NCBI RefSeq assembly: GCF_029504575.1
Contig: NZ_JAQFII010000001.1
Coordinates: 3,045,001-3,109,000, forward strand
Length of the DNA: 64,000 nt
Direction: 5' to 3'
Origin: Streptomyces sp. SPB162
Lineage (GTDB): Bacteria > Actinomycetota > Actinomycetes > Streptomycetales > Streptomycetaceae
Of this stretch, positions 36,532-44,590 are shown piece by piece. The position numbers and the translations under genes are program-made. Below the pieces are notes generated by a model. It worked only from the letters and a program-made list of their open reading frames with translations. It had not been told where the DNA came from and did no database searches. Within the stretch, counting starts at the first letter, position 1. The number at the start of each line of letters is the position of its first letter.

Positions 36532-38094
36532 ATGCCGCGGAACCGCGCGCTGACCGACGGGGAGCAGCCCCTGGGCCACCCGTTGGGCTGGATTCGCGCG
36601 GAGCGCGGCTGGACGTACCAGGACGTGGTCGACATCGTCGCCCGCCGGGTCGGCAACATGTCCGCGCGCCGGGAGAAGGCGTGGCGCTGGGAGCACCGGG
36701 GCGTCGTCCCCGACCTGGAGACCCAGCAGGCCCTCGCGAGCGAACTCGGCGTTCCGCACGCCCTGTTGTCCTCCTCCCCGTGGCCCGGCTGGCTGCCGGT
36801 GGGCGACCGTACGACGGCGCGCGTCGCCTGGACGCCGCAGGACTGCGTGGCCGCGCTCGACGCGACGGCGGGCGCCGCGCTGCACGACCGGCGCGGGTTC
36901 GTGGTCGCGGGCCCGGGCAGCGCCGCGGCGGCGGCCCAGCGGTGGCTCGCGCTCGCACCGCTGGCGTGGCCCCCACCCGCGACGGTGCCGACGCCGGTGA
37001 GCACGCCCGCACCCTTGCTCGTACCCGTGGCCGGGCCCCTGTCCGGGCCCCTGTCCGGACCCGTTCCAGTGCCGGTCTCCGTGCCGTCGCAGCGCACGGG
37101 TCCGTCCGCGGGACCCGGCGCCGCCGTCCCGCCCACCGTGCTGACCGCTCTCGAGGAGCGGGTGCCGGCGCTGCACCGGATGGAGGCCGCGCTCGGCGGC
37201 GGACCGGTCCGCGCGGTGGCCGACGCCGAGCTGCGCCTCGTCACCGATCTGCTGGCCAGGGGGCCCGCCGCGCGGCCGGGTCCGGCCGCGGCCGATCCCT
37301 GGGCGCGGCGGCTGTTCGCCGTCGCCGGCGAGCTGGCCTGCCTCGCGGGACGCGCCTGTTTCGACACCCGGCACGAGGCCGCCGCGGAGCGGTATCTCAG
37401 CGCCGCGCTCTCGGCCGCGCACGCGGCCGGGGACCGGCCGCTCGGAGCGCGGGTCCTCGCCGCCATGAGTCTGCAGTACCTGAGTGCCGGGCGCCCGCAG
37501 GAGGCGCTGGCCGTCGCCAGGGCGGCCCGCGCCGGCCTCGCCAGGGAAGCGGCGGGTGACGGCCTCGTCACCGATCCGGCCAGGACCGCTCCCGGCGGCG
37601 ACGTACCCGCCTCCGTACGCCATTCCTCGGCGCTGCTCATGGCCCGGCAGGCACGGGCCCACGCCGTACTGGGGCAGGCCGACGTGAGCCGGCGGCTGCT
37701 CGCCGCGGCGGGCGCCATCCTGACGCCCGACGCGCGCGGCAACGCGGACCACCGGGCCGACTACTGCGCGGAGGCGGCTGCCTGCGAGCTGGCGCTGGGT
37801 CGGGCCGCCGCGGCCGACCACTGGCTCCGGCGGTCCCTCGCGGCGCTGCCCGAGGACCGGGCCCGCGACCGGGCCGGCACCTCGGTCCTGCGGGCCGTGG
37901 CCGCACTCGACCTGGGAGCCGCCGAACGCGCCCGCGAGCTGGCCTCCGAGGCTGGGCGGGCCGTCGAGGGCGTCGACTCCCCCCGGGTGCGCCGAGCCCT
38001 GGAAGCCTTGTGGGAGCGGCTCCACGGCCGTTCCGAGCGGCACGGCGGGGGCGGTGGGGCCGCCGGCCGGGACCTCGCGATGACCGCCCTGTGA
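36532..38094 (+). CDS. HTH transcriptional regulator with TPR-like helical domain
   Basis: A 520-residue probable regulator. Residues 15-70 look like a Cro/CI-type helix-turn-helix (GWIRAERGWTYQDVVDIV, AWRWEHRGVVPDLETQQAL). A Pro/Val-rich linker (about 145-200, with repeated GPLSGP units) connects to an Ala-rich, all-helical C-terminal half (about 240-515) with TPR-like spacing (ERYLSAALSAAHAAGDRPLG). Such architecture occurs in streptomycete developmental or metabolic regulators; the target is unknown. AGGAGGGGG is 10 bases before ATG 36532. The 271-bp region divergent from the P450 gene may hold its operator. LCP 6 follows 82 bases later. Confidence 0.8.
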   Translation: MPRNRALTDGEQPLGHPLGWIRAERGWTYQDVVDIVARRVGNMSARREKAWRWEHRGVVPDLETQQALASELGVPHALLSSSPWPGWLPVGDRTTARVAWTPQDCVAALDATAGAALHDRRGFVVAGPGSAAAAAQRWLALAPLAWPPPATVPTPVSTPAPLLVPVAGPLSGPLSGPVPVPVSVPSQRTGPSAGPGAAVPPTVLTALEERVPALHRMEAALGGGPVRAVADAELRLVTDLLARGPAARPGPAAADPWARRLFAVAGELACLAGRACFDTRHEAAAERYLSAALSAAHAAGDRPLGARVLAAMSLQYLSAGRPQEALAVARAARAGLAREAAGDGLVTDPARTAPGGDVPASVRHSSALLMARQARAHAVLGQADVSRRLLAAAGAILTPDARGNADHRADYCAEAAACELALGRAAAADHWLRRSLAALPEDRARDRAGTSVLRAVAALDLGAAERARELASEAGRAVEGVDSPRVRRALEALWERLHGRSERHGGGGGAAGRDLAMTAL

Positions 38095-38176
38095 CACCCG
38101 CGGGGAAATGCATCGGGTCTGCCACAGAACCGCCTGGGATTGCCGGTACGCGGTCTCCAGCGGGCACACTTTGCCT

Positions 38177-39361
38177 ATGAGCGGATGGACCAACGAAGCA
38201 GAGCAGCGGCGCGGCGCCGAGCCGCCGCTGCCCCCCGAGCTGTCGCCGCGCCGCGCAGCGGCCGCCACGGGCGGGGTTCCCCCGCAGGCCTCGCACGGCG
38301 GCGGACCCGGCGGCGGCTACGGGCCGCCCAGCACCGGCGGCGGCCGCGGCCGCGGTCCCGGCCGACGGCCCGGCAGCCGGGCCCGCATCGTGAAGTTCAC
38401 GGCGCTGGGCCTCCTTGTGGCGCTGCTGGTCGTCTCCGTCAGCACCTACTTCTGGGCCGACAGCAAGGTGCGCCGCGAGGTGGACCTCAGCAAGGTCGAG
38501 GACCGGCCGGCGGGCGGCAAGGGCACGAACTACCTCATCGTCGGCTCCGACAGCCGTGAGGGCCTGTCCAAGGAGCAGGAACAGGACCTGCACACCGGCG
38601 CCGCCGAGGGTAAGCGCACCGACTCGATGATGGTGCTGCACGTCGGTGACAACGGGAACACCATGCTCAGCTTCCCGCGTGACTCGTACGTCACCATCCC
38701 GGCCTTCACCGGCCAGAAGTCCGGCAAGCGCTACCCCGCGGCCACCCACAAGCTCAACCGCGCCTACGCGGACGGCGGCCCCGAGCTGCTCACGCGGACC
38801 ATCGAGTACAACACCGGTCTGCACATCGACCACTACGCCGAGATCGGCTTCTCCGGCTTCGTGAACCTGGTGGACGCGCTCGGCGGGGTCGACATGTGCC
38901 TCGACAAGCCGCTCAAGGACAAGGCGTCGGGCGCGGACTTCCCGGCCGGCTGCCAGACGCTCGACGGCAAGCAGGGCCTCGCCTTCGTCCGGCAGCGCCA
39001 CCAGGAGGCCGACCAGGACCTCGGCCGGATGCGCAACCAGCAGAAGTTCCTGTCGTCGCTCGCCCACCAGGCGGCCTCGCCGGCCACCGTGCTGAACCCG
39101 TTCACGCTCTACCCGGTGATCGGCTCCGGCCTCGACACCCTCATCGTCGACAAGGACATGAGCCTGTGGAACATCACCTCGATGTTCTGGGCGATGAAGG
39201 GCGTGACCGGCGGCGACGGCAAGTCGATGACCGTCCCGATCTCCACCGCGAACCTGCCGACGCGCAGTGACGGTGTCGCGGTGAAGTGGGACTCGACGAA
39301 GTCGAAGCAGCTGTTCGGCCAGCTGAAGAACGACGAGACGGTCACCGTCACCAGTAAGTAG
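38177..39361 (+). CDS. LCP family wall-polymer ligase 6
   Basis: A 394-residue LCP protein without LytR_C. Cytoplasmic Gly/Arg/Pro-rich tail, helix (ALGLLVALLVVSVSTYFW), and LCP core: NYLIVGSDSREGLS, RTDSMMVLHVG, SFPRDSYVTIPAF, LNRAYADGGPELLT, LHIDHYAEIGFSGF, and RQRHQEADQDLGRMRNQQ. ATG 38177 is chosen over an in-frame start at 38108, since the intervening residues are atypical and CACACT lies 6 bases before the ATG, compatible with a leaderless message. It ends before a very strong bidirectional terminator shared with the acyl-CoA dehydrogenase gene. Confidence 0.9.
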   Translation: MSGWTNEAEQRRGAEPPLPPELSPRRAAAATGGVPPQASHGGGPGGGYGPPSTGGGRGRGPGRRPGSRARIVKFTALGLLVALLVVSVSTYFWADSKVRREVDLSKVEDRPAGGKGTNYLIVGSDSREGLSKEQEQDLHTGAAEGKRTDSMMVLHVGDNGNTMLSFPRDSYVTIPAFTGQKSGKRYPAATHKLNRAYADGGPELLTRTIEYNTGLHIDHYAEIGFSGFVNLVDALGGVDMCLDKPLKDKASGADFPAGCQTLDGKQGLAFVRQRHQEADQDLGRMRNQQKFLSSLAHQAASPATVLNPFTLYPVIGSGLDTLIVDKDMSLWNITSMFWAMKGVTGGDGKSMTVPISTANLPTRSDGVAVKWDSTKSKQLFGQLKNDETVTVTSK

Positions 39362-39376
39362 CGACGTGGGCAGCAC

Positions 39377-39426
39377 ACGCACGGGAAAGCCCCGGACGGA
39401 ATTCCGTCCGGGGCTTTCCCGTGCGT
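39377..39426. terminator. Perfect 25-bp bidirectional terminator
   Basis: An uninterrupted 50-base palindrome centred between 39401 and 39402 (core CCCCGGACGGAATTCCGTCC) sits between convergent LCP 6 and the acyl-CoA dehydrogenase, 16 bases from each stop. It contains GGAAAG/CTTTCC flanks, so one strand ends in a short pyrimidine tract. Confidence 0.92.
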
Positions 39427-39441
39427 CGTGCGCCGTGCGGG

Positions 39442-40617
39442 TTACTTCGGCAGGTTGCGCGCCATCACGATGCGCTGGACCTGGTTCGTGCCCTCGTAGA
39501 TCTGGGTGATCTTGGCGTCGCGCATCATGCGCTCGACCGGGTAGTCACGCGTGTAGCCGTAGCCGCCGAGCAGCTGGATGGCGTCGAGGGTGACCTCCAT
39601 CGCGACGTCCGAGGCGTAGCACTTGGCTGCGGCGCCGAAGAACGTCAGGTCCTCGTCCTTGGCTCCGCCGGAGGTGCGCTCGGACTTGGCGGCGGCCGCG
39701 TACGTCAGCTGGCGGGCGGCCTCCAGCTTCATGGCCATGTCGGCCAGCATGAACTGCACGCCCTGGAACTCGGCGATGGCCTTGCCGAACTGCTTGCGCT
39801 CCTGGACGTAGCCCTTGGCGTAGTCCAGGGCGCCTTGCGCGATACCGATCGCCTGGGCGGCGATGGTGACGCGGGTGTGGTCGAGGGTCTGCATCGCGGT
39901 GGCGAATCCGGTGCCCTCGGCGCCGATCATGCGGTCGGCGGGGATGCGCACGTTGTCGAGGTAGACCTCGCGGGTCGGCGAGCCCTTGATGCCGAGCTTC
40001 TTCTCCGGGGCGCCGAAGGAGACGCCCTCGTCGGACTTCTCGACGACGAAGGCGCTGATGCCCTTGGAGCGCTTCTCGGGGTCGGTGACGGCCATCACCG
40101 TGTAGTACTCGCTGACGCCCGCGTTGGTGATCCAGCGCTTCACGCCGTTGAGGACGTAGAAGTCGCCGTCACGCACCGCGCGGGTCTTCATGCCCGCCGC
40201 GTCGGAGCCCGCCTCGGGCTCGGACAGCGCGTACGAGAACATCGCGTCGCCCTTGGCCAGCGGGCCGAGGTACTTCGCCTTGAGCTCCTCGGAGCCGGAG
40301 AGGATCACCGGGAGCGAGCCGAGCTTGTTCACGGCCGGGATCAGGGAGGACGACGCGCAGACGCGGGCCACCTCCTCGATCACGATCACGGTGGCCAGGG
40401 CGTCCGCGCCCGCGCCGCCGTACTCCTCGGGGACGTGGACAGCGTGCAGGTCCGCCGCGATGAGCGCGTCGAGGGCCTCCTGCGGGAAGCGGCCCTCTTC
40501 GTCGACCTCGGTCGCGAATGGAGCGATCTTCGCCTCGGCGAGCGAACGGACCGAGTCGCGGAGCATGTCGTGCTCCTCGGACGTCCGGTAGAGGTCGAAA
40601 TCGGAAGAACCGGCCAA
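39442..40617 (-). CDS. Acyl-CoA dehydrogenase
   Basis: A 391-residue FAD-dependent acyl-CoA dehydrogenase, which introduces the alpha-beta double bond in fatty or branched-chain acyl-CoAs. Landmarks: FAD/substrate region FSYALSEPEAGSDAAGM, the WITNAGVSEYYTVMA strand, RVTIAAQAIGIAQGAL and the C-terminal QLLGGYGYTRDYPVERMMRD with YEGTNQVQRIVMAR. The conserved Glu base and FAD contacts appear in place. Start ATG 40617 gives MAGSSDFDLYRTSEEH. Oriented toward the LCP 6 terminator. Nothing in the neighbours defines a pathway; branched-chain or short-chain acyl-CoA oxidation is plausible. Confidence 0.95.
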   Translation of the reverse strand: MAGSSDFDLYRTSEEHDMLRDSVRSLAEAKIAPFATEVDEEGRFPQEALDALIAADLHAVHVPEEYGGAGADALATVIVIEEVARVCASSSLIPAVNKLGSLPVILSGSEELKAKYLGPLAKGDAMFSYALSEPEAGSDAAGMKTRAVRDGDFYVLNGVKRWITNAGVSEYYTVMAVTDPEKRSKGISAFVVEKSDEGVSFGAPEKKLGIKGSPTREVYLDNVRIPADRMIGAEGTGFATAMQTLDHTRVTIAAQAIGIAQGALDYAKGYVQERKQFGKAIAEFQGVQFMLADMAMKLEAARQLTYAAAAKSERTSGGAKDEDLTFFGAAAKCYASDVAMEVTLDAIQLLGGYGYTRDYPVERMMRDAKITQIYEGTNQVQRIVMARNLPK

Positions 40618-40710
40618 GGCTGTCTCACTCCCCGAGTGCTAACTACCGTTAAGTAACCCTACGATCGTAGGCCGGATCAGGCCGATCGGCCCGTCCGGCG
40701 TACGTGAGCT

Positions 40711-41856
40711 TCATGACACCTTGCTGCCGAGCCTGTCCAGGGTGTTCGACGCGACGTAGTCCGCCATCGTGTCGTTGCGCAGGGCCTCCCACAGGGCCGC
40801 CGTGCCGTTGCCGTCGAGCAGGACCACGGACTGCCTCTTGATCATGTCGAAGCCGGCGACCGGCGCGTTCATGAACGCCATGTCCGAGGACCTGACGTCC
40901 CGCATGCCCCAGATCAGATCCCGCAGCTGACCGTTGGAAAGGGAGTCGTCGACGCTGACCGAGTTCGTCACCTCGTCCAGCATCCGCTTCGCCTTGAGCG
41001 GGTTGCTGAGGGTGTCCCCCGACAGCACCTTGTTCAGCACCGCGCGCAGGAAGTTCTGCTGCCGGTGGGTGCGGTCCAGGTCGCCGCGCGGCAGGCCGTA
41101 CCGCTCGCGTACGTAGTCCAGCGCCTCGTCGCCGTCCATGTGGTGGGTGCCCGCGTCCCACATACCCGCGCCGTTGCGACGCGAGACGGTCTTGTCGACG
41201 GTGATGTCCACCCCGCCGACGGCGTCGGTGAGCTTCTTGAAGCCGCTCCAGTCGACGACCGCGAGGTGGTCGATCTTCACCTTGGAGAGCCGCTGCACCG
41301 TGTCGATCAGCAGCGGAGGCCCGCCCCACGAGAAGGCCGCGTTCAGCTTGGCGCTGCCGTGGCCCGGAACCGGCACCCAGGAGTCACGCGGCAGCGAGAC
41401 CACGTACGCGTGCTTCCCGTCGGCGGGCAGGTGCACCAGCATCATCGTGTCGCTGCGCTGCGCCCCGGGCTGCCACTCCGGCGCCTTCGCGCCCTTGCCG
41501 GTGGTCGGCAGGTCCGAGCGGGCGTCGATACCCACCAGCAGAAACGTTTGTCCTCCCTTGCTCGGCGCGGGCTGCGCCTCGGCCGGCACGTTCGTCGGGA
41601 ACGCGTTCGGGATCCGGTCGACGCGGCCCGTGTAGTGCTCGTACGCGTACCAGCCCGTGCCGACGATCAGCAGCGCGCCCGTACACAGCAGCACCACGGC
41701 GCCGAGCAGCACCCGGCGGGTCCTGCGCCGCCGCCGGGCCCTGCGGGCCTGTGCCTCGCGCGGATCCTCCGCCCCGCCGGGGACCAGGCCCCCGGCCTCC
41801 TCCGGTTCGGCCCCCTCGGCCTCCTGATCCGCCCTCTCGTCCTGCTCACCCGTCAT
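40711..41856 (-). CDS. LCP family wall-polymer ligase 7
   Basis: A 381-residue LCP protein without LytR_C. The N-terminal tail is acidic, then Arg-rich (ARRARRRRRTRRV), followed by a helix (LLGAVVLLCTGALLIVGTGW). LCP core: FLLVGIDARSDLP, QRSDTMMLVHLP, SLPRDSWVPVPGH, LNAAFSWGGPPLL, VKIDHLAVVDWSGF, and RERYGLPRGDLDRTHRQQ. The frame extends far upstream but ATG 41856 has GGAGGG at the right distance and begins a normal cytoplasmic tail. Divergent from the UDP-glucose dehydrogenase gene, with 174 bp shared regulatory DNA, suggesting coordinated envelope functions. Confidence 0.9.
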   Translation of the reverse strand: MTGEQDERADQEAEGAEPEEAGGLVPGGAEDPREAQARRARRRRRTRRVLLGAVVLLCTGALLIVGTGWYAYEHYTGRVDRIPNAFPTNVPAEAQPAPSKGGQTFLLVGIDARSDLPTTGKGAKAPEWQPGAQRSDTMMLVHLPADGKHAYVVSLPRDSWVPVPGHGSAKLNAAFSWGGPPLLIDTVQRLSKVKIDHLAVVDWSGFKKLTDAVGGVDITVDKTVSRRNGAGMWDAGTHHMDGDEALDYVRERYGLPRGDLDRTHRQQNFLRAVLNKVLSGDTLSNPLKAKRMLDEVTNSVSVDDSLSNGQLRDLIWGMRDVRSSDMAFMNAPVAGFDMIKRQSVVLLDGNGTAALWEALRNDTMADYVASNTLDRLGSKVS

Positions 41857-42012
41857 GGGTCCCTCCGCCTTGGAGAGCCCTTCCTCGGGTCTCGGTACCG
41901 CGTCCCCCTGGCCGGCTCGATCCACGGCCACCACCCCCTCACACTGTCTACGCATTCTGTCCTTACGGTGTGGACGTTGGCCATGGGCCGCCCTGCATTT
42001 CGCGCCGAGGGC

Positions 42013-42030
42013 GGCGACTATGCTCTCCGC
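42013..42030 (+). promoter_or_regulatory. Candidate leaderless -10 box of the UDP-glucose dehydrogenase gene
   Basis: TATGCT at 42019-42024 ends 6 bases before ATG 42031, the distance expected when transcription begins at or next to the start codon. No purine-rich ribosome binding site is present in the preceding 15 bases (GGCGGCGACTATGCTCTCCGC has none well placed). The -35 is unclear. Confidence 0.45.
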
Positions 42031-43374
42031 ATGCCTCTGAAGCTCACCGTCATCGGCACCGGTTACCTCGGCGCCACCCACGCTGCCGCCATGGCGGAGC
42101 TCGGCTTCGAGGTGCTGGGGCTGGACATCGACCCCCGCAAGATCGAGCTGCTGTCCGCCGGCAAGGTCCCGATGTACGAGCCCGGCCTCGAAGACCTGCT
42201 CGCCCGGCACGTGGCTGGTATCGAGGGGTCCACCGGCCGGCTGAGGTTCACCTCCTCCTGGGAGGAGGTCGCCGAGTTCGGCGACGTCCACTTCGTCTGC
42301 GTCAACACCCCGCAGAAGCACGGCGAGTACGCCTGCGACATGTCCTACGTCGACAGCGCCTTCGAGCTGCTCGCGCCGCACCTGCGGCGGCCCGCCCTCG
42401 TCGTCGGCAAGTCCACCGTGCCGGTGGGCAGCGCCGCCCGGCTGGCCGCCCGGCTGGCCGAACTGGCCCCGGTCGGCGCCGACGCCGAGGTGGCCTGGAA
42501 CCCCGAGTTCCTGCGCGAGGGCTTCGCCGTCCAGGACACCCTGCACCCCGACCGCGTCGTCGTCGGCGTCGCGAGCGCGCACGCCGAGAAGCTGCTGCGC
42601 GAGGTCTACGCGACGCCGGTGGCGGAGGGCACGCCGTTCGTCGTCGCCGACTACCCCACCGCCGAACTCGTCAAGACGGCCGCCAACGCCTTCCTCGCGA
42701 CGAAGATCTCCTTCATCAACGCCATGGCCGAGGTGTGCGAGGCGGGCGACGGCGACGTCGTGAAGCTCGCCGAGGCGATCGGCCACGACGACCGCATCGG
42801 CCACAAGTTCCTGCGGGCCGGCATCGGCTTCGGCGGCGGCTGCCTGCCCAAGGACATCCGCGCGTTCATGGCCCGCGCCGGCGAACTCGGTGCCGACCAG
42901 GCCCTGACGTTCCTGCGCGAGGTCGACTCGATCAACATGCGGCGCCGCGGCCACATGGTCGAGCTGGCCCGCGAAGCGGTCGGCGGCAGCAGCTTCCTCG
43001 GCAAGCGGATCGCGGTACTGGGCGCGGCCTTCAAGCCGGACTCCGACGACGTGCGGGATTCTCCGGCTCTCAACGTGGCGGGACAGATCCACCTGCAGGG
43101 CGGCCAGGTCACCGTCTACGACCCCAAGGGCATGGACAACGCCCGGCTCCTCTTCCCCACCCTCGGCTACGCGCCGACCGCGCTGGACGCGGTGCGCGGG
43201 GCGGACGTGGTCCTGCACCTCACCGAGTGGCGCGAGTTCCAAGAACTGGACGCGGCGGCGCTGGGCGAGGTGGCGGCGACGCGCCACATCATCGACGGCC
43301 GCAACGCTCTTTCGCCTTCGCTCTGGCGTTCGGCGGGGTGGACGTTCAGGGCGATGGGCCGGCCGTCTGCCTGA
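42031..43374 (+). CDS. UDP-glucose 6-dehydrogenase
   Basis: A 447-residue NAD-dependent enzyme of the UDP-glucose/GDP-mannose dehydrogenase family, converting UDP-glucose to UDP-glucuronate. N-terminal Rossmann domain (LTVIGTGYLGATHAAAM), then VCVNTPQKHGEYACD, the conserved KSTVPVGS loop, central FLATKISFINAMAEVCE and the catalytic cysteine region GFGGGCLPKDIRAF; the C-terminal UDP-binding domain has VAGQIHLQGGQVTVYDPKG. The missing MANR-type specificity cannot be read, so a related nucleotide-sugar dehydrogenase is possible. Placed beside LCP genes, it may supply uronic acid to wall polymers. ATG 42031 gives the exact family start. Confidence 0.92.
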   Translation: MPLKLTVIGTGYLGATHAAAMAELGFEVLGLDIDPRKIELLSAGKVPMYEPGLEDLLARHVAGIEGSTGRLRFTSSWEEVAEFGDVHFVCVNTPQKHGEYACDMSYVDSAFELLAPHLRRPALVVGKSTVPVGSAARLAARLAELAPVGADAEVAWNPEFLREGFAVQDTLHPDRVVVGVASAHAEKLLREVYATPVAEGTPFVVADYPTAELVKTAANAFLATKISFINAMAEVCEAGDGDVVKLAEAIGHDDRIGHKFLRAGIGFGGGCLPKDIRAFMARAGELGADQALTFLREVDSINMRRRGHMVELAREAVGGSSFLGKRIAVLGAAFKPDSDDVRDSPALNVAGQIHLQGGQVTVYDPKGMDNARLLFPTLGYAPTALDAVRGADVVLHLTEWREFQELDAAALGEVAATRHIIDGRNALSPSLWRSAGWTFRAMGRPSA

Positions 43375-43486
43375 TGGGCTGCCCGCAGGCTTTGTGGGTG
43401 ACCGGCGCAACCTGCGTGGGTCGGAGGGCCGTGCGGGTAGGCGGTAGCCGTCTCCGTCGACGGCGGGTCGGGGTATCCCTCGCGCG

Positions 43487-44065
43487 TCACCCGCTGCCTG
43501 GCTGGCTGGTACGGCTTCGATAGGCGCGCATTTTGGCTCGGCTGCCGCAGATGGACATCGTGCACCAGCGGCTGCGGCCGGCCGGGCTGCGGTCGTAGTA
43601 GACCCAGCGGCAGTCGTGGGCCGCGCAGGCCTTGAGGCGAGGCCAGGTGTTGTCGGTGACGGCGGCGGCTATGCCGGCCGCGATGTGGGCCGTGAGGGCG
43701 GCGGTGCCGGTCAGACCGTCGGTGGGACGCACCGCGGCGCCGCCTTCCGCGTCTATCGCGAGCATCAGCGGGGCCGCGCCCAGGAGTTGCTCCAGTTTCG
43801 AGGCCGCGGCGTCGGGCAGCCGGGTACCCGTGTGGGCTTGGCACGCGTCGCGCAGGGCCTCGCGGAGCAGGAGAGCGGCGGCGAGGTCGTCGGCGTCGAA
43901 GGTCAGTGGCGGCAGGGCATGCCGCCGGACCCAGGCGTCGAGGTCGGCGGGAGTGCGCAGCTGGTCCTCGGCCGACTCCAGGTCGACGGTGTTCGCCAGG
44001 TCCTGGACCAGGAGGAGGGATCCAGGAGCGGGGGCGCGTTCTCCGGGCTGCTCCACCCTTGCCAC
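43487..44065 (-). CDS. CGNR zinc-finger/ABATE domain protein
   Basis: A 192-residue putative DNA-binding regulator. An N-terminal ABATE-type helical domain (about 20-140; LLLVQDLANTVDLES, LREALRDACQAHTG) is followed by a C-terminal CGNR zinc finger (about 140-185) with cysteines 147, 152, 168 and 173. The name-giving CGNR reads CGSR (CGSRAKMRAYR), Asn replaced by Ser. GTG start 44065; the start is ambiguous because the upstream GCGGGTAAC is a poor ribosome site. Divergent from the VOC gene, with GTTAC half-sites between them, so it could regulate both. Confidence 0.87.
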   Translation of the reverse strand: MARVEQPGERAPAPGSLLLVQDLANTVDLESAEDQLRTPADLDAWVRRHALPPLTFDADDLAAALLLREALRDACQAHTGTRLPDAAASKLEQLLGAAPLMLAIDAEGGAAVRPTDGLTGTAALTAHIAAGIAAAVTDNTWPRLKACAAHDCRWVYYDRSPAGRSRWCTMSICGSRAKMRAYRSRTSQPGSG

Positions 44066-44125
44066 GTTACCCGCAGTGGGCCATCATGAAGTAACGGTTA
44101 CCCGTTGAACGGGCATAGCGGTAAC
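44066..44125. promoter_or_regulatory. Symmetric GTTAC/GTAAC half-sites between divergent genes
   Basis: GTTAC at 44066-44070, GTAAC at 44091-44095, GTTAC at 44097-44101 and GTAAC at 44121-44125, arranged almost symmetrically about 44096. In the middle, GTAACGGTTAC is an 11-base near palindrome and CCCGTTGAACGGG (44101-44113) is a second one. This is an operator-like layout for one or both flanking genes. Confidence 0.5.
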
Positions 44126-44147
44126 GGCTTCGAGAGAGGTGGATTCC

Positions 44148-44510
44148 ATGATCGGCAAGCTGGCTTCCGTGGTTCTGGACTGTCCCGACCCCAAGGCGCT
44201 CGCCGCCTTCTACGCGGCGGTGCTGGGCGGTGACCTGGAGGATGTCGAGGACGACTGGGTCACGCTGCGCGCGCCCGACGGCGTCAGGCTGTCGTTCCAG
44301 CTGGCGCCGGAGCTGCGTGAGCCGCAGTGGCCCGACCCGGAGCGGCCCCAGCAGTTCCACATCGACGTGACCGTGCAGGACCTCGACGCCGCCCAGGAGG
44401 CGGTCCTCGCCCTCGGCGCCCAACTCCTCGAGGACGACCACGGCGGCAAGCGCAGCTGGCGGGTCTTCACCGACCCCGCCAACCACCCCTTCTGCCTCTG
44501 CGCCGGCTGA
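44148..44510 (+). CDS. VOC/glyoxalase superfamily protein
   Basis: A 120-residue single-domain VOC protein (glyoxalase/bleomycin-resistance/dioxygenase fold). It starts MIGKLASVVLDCPDPKALAAF and ends HPFCLCAG; the two beta-alpha-beta modules are visible and FHIDVTVQDLDAA has a potential metal-binding His. The substrate is unknown; small single-domain members serve as antibiotic-binding, glyoxalase-like or uncharacterised proteins. ATG 44148 with GAGAGAGGTGG upstream is better than 44139. Ends at a bidirectional hairpin. Confidence 0.87.
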   Translation: MIGKLASVVLDCPDPKALAAFYAAVLGGDLEDVEDDWVTLRAPDGVRLSFQLAPELREPQWPDPERPQQFHIDVTVQDLDAAQEAVLALGAQLLEDDHGGKRSWRVFTDPANHPFCLCAG

Positions 44511-44523
44511 AAGTCAGAACTCC

Positions 44524-44557
44524 GCGGCGGCGCCGGGCTCCGCTCCGGCGCCGCCGC
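44524..44557. terminator. Bidirectional terminator after the VOC and dipeptidase genes
   Basis: Perfect 13-bp arms (GCGGCGGCGCCGG at 44524-44536 with CCGGCGCCGCCGC at 44545-44557) and an 8-base loop between convergent genes. Confidence 0.78.
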
Positions 44558-44590
44558 CCGGCGCGACACGCGCCGCGCAAAAACCCGGCG

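Noticed and set aside
41857-43410. Upstream extension of the LCP 7 frame
   Set aside because: It overlaps the UDP-glucose dehydrogenase gene antisense; a good ribosome binding site and normal N-terminus occur at 41856.
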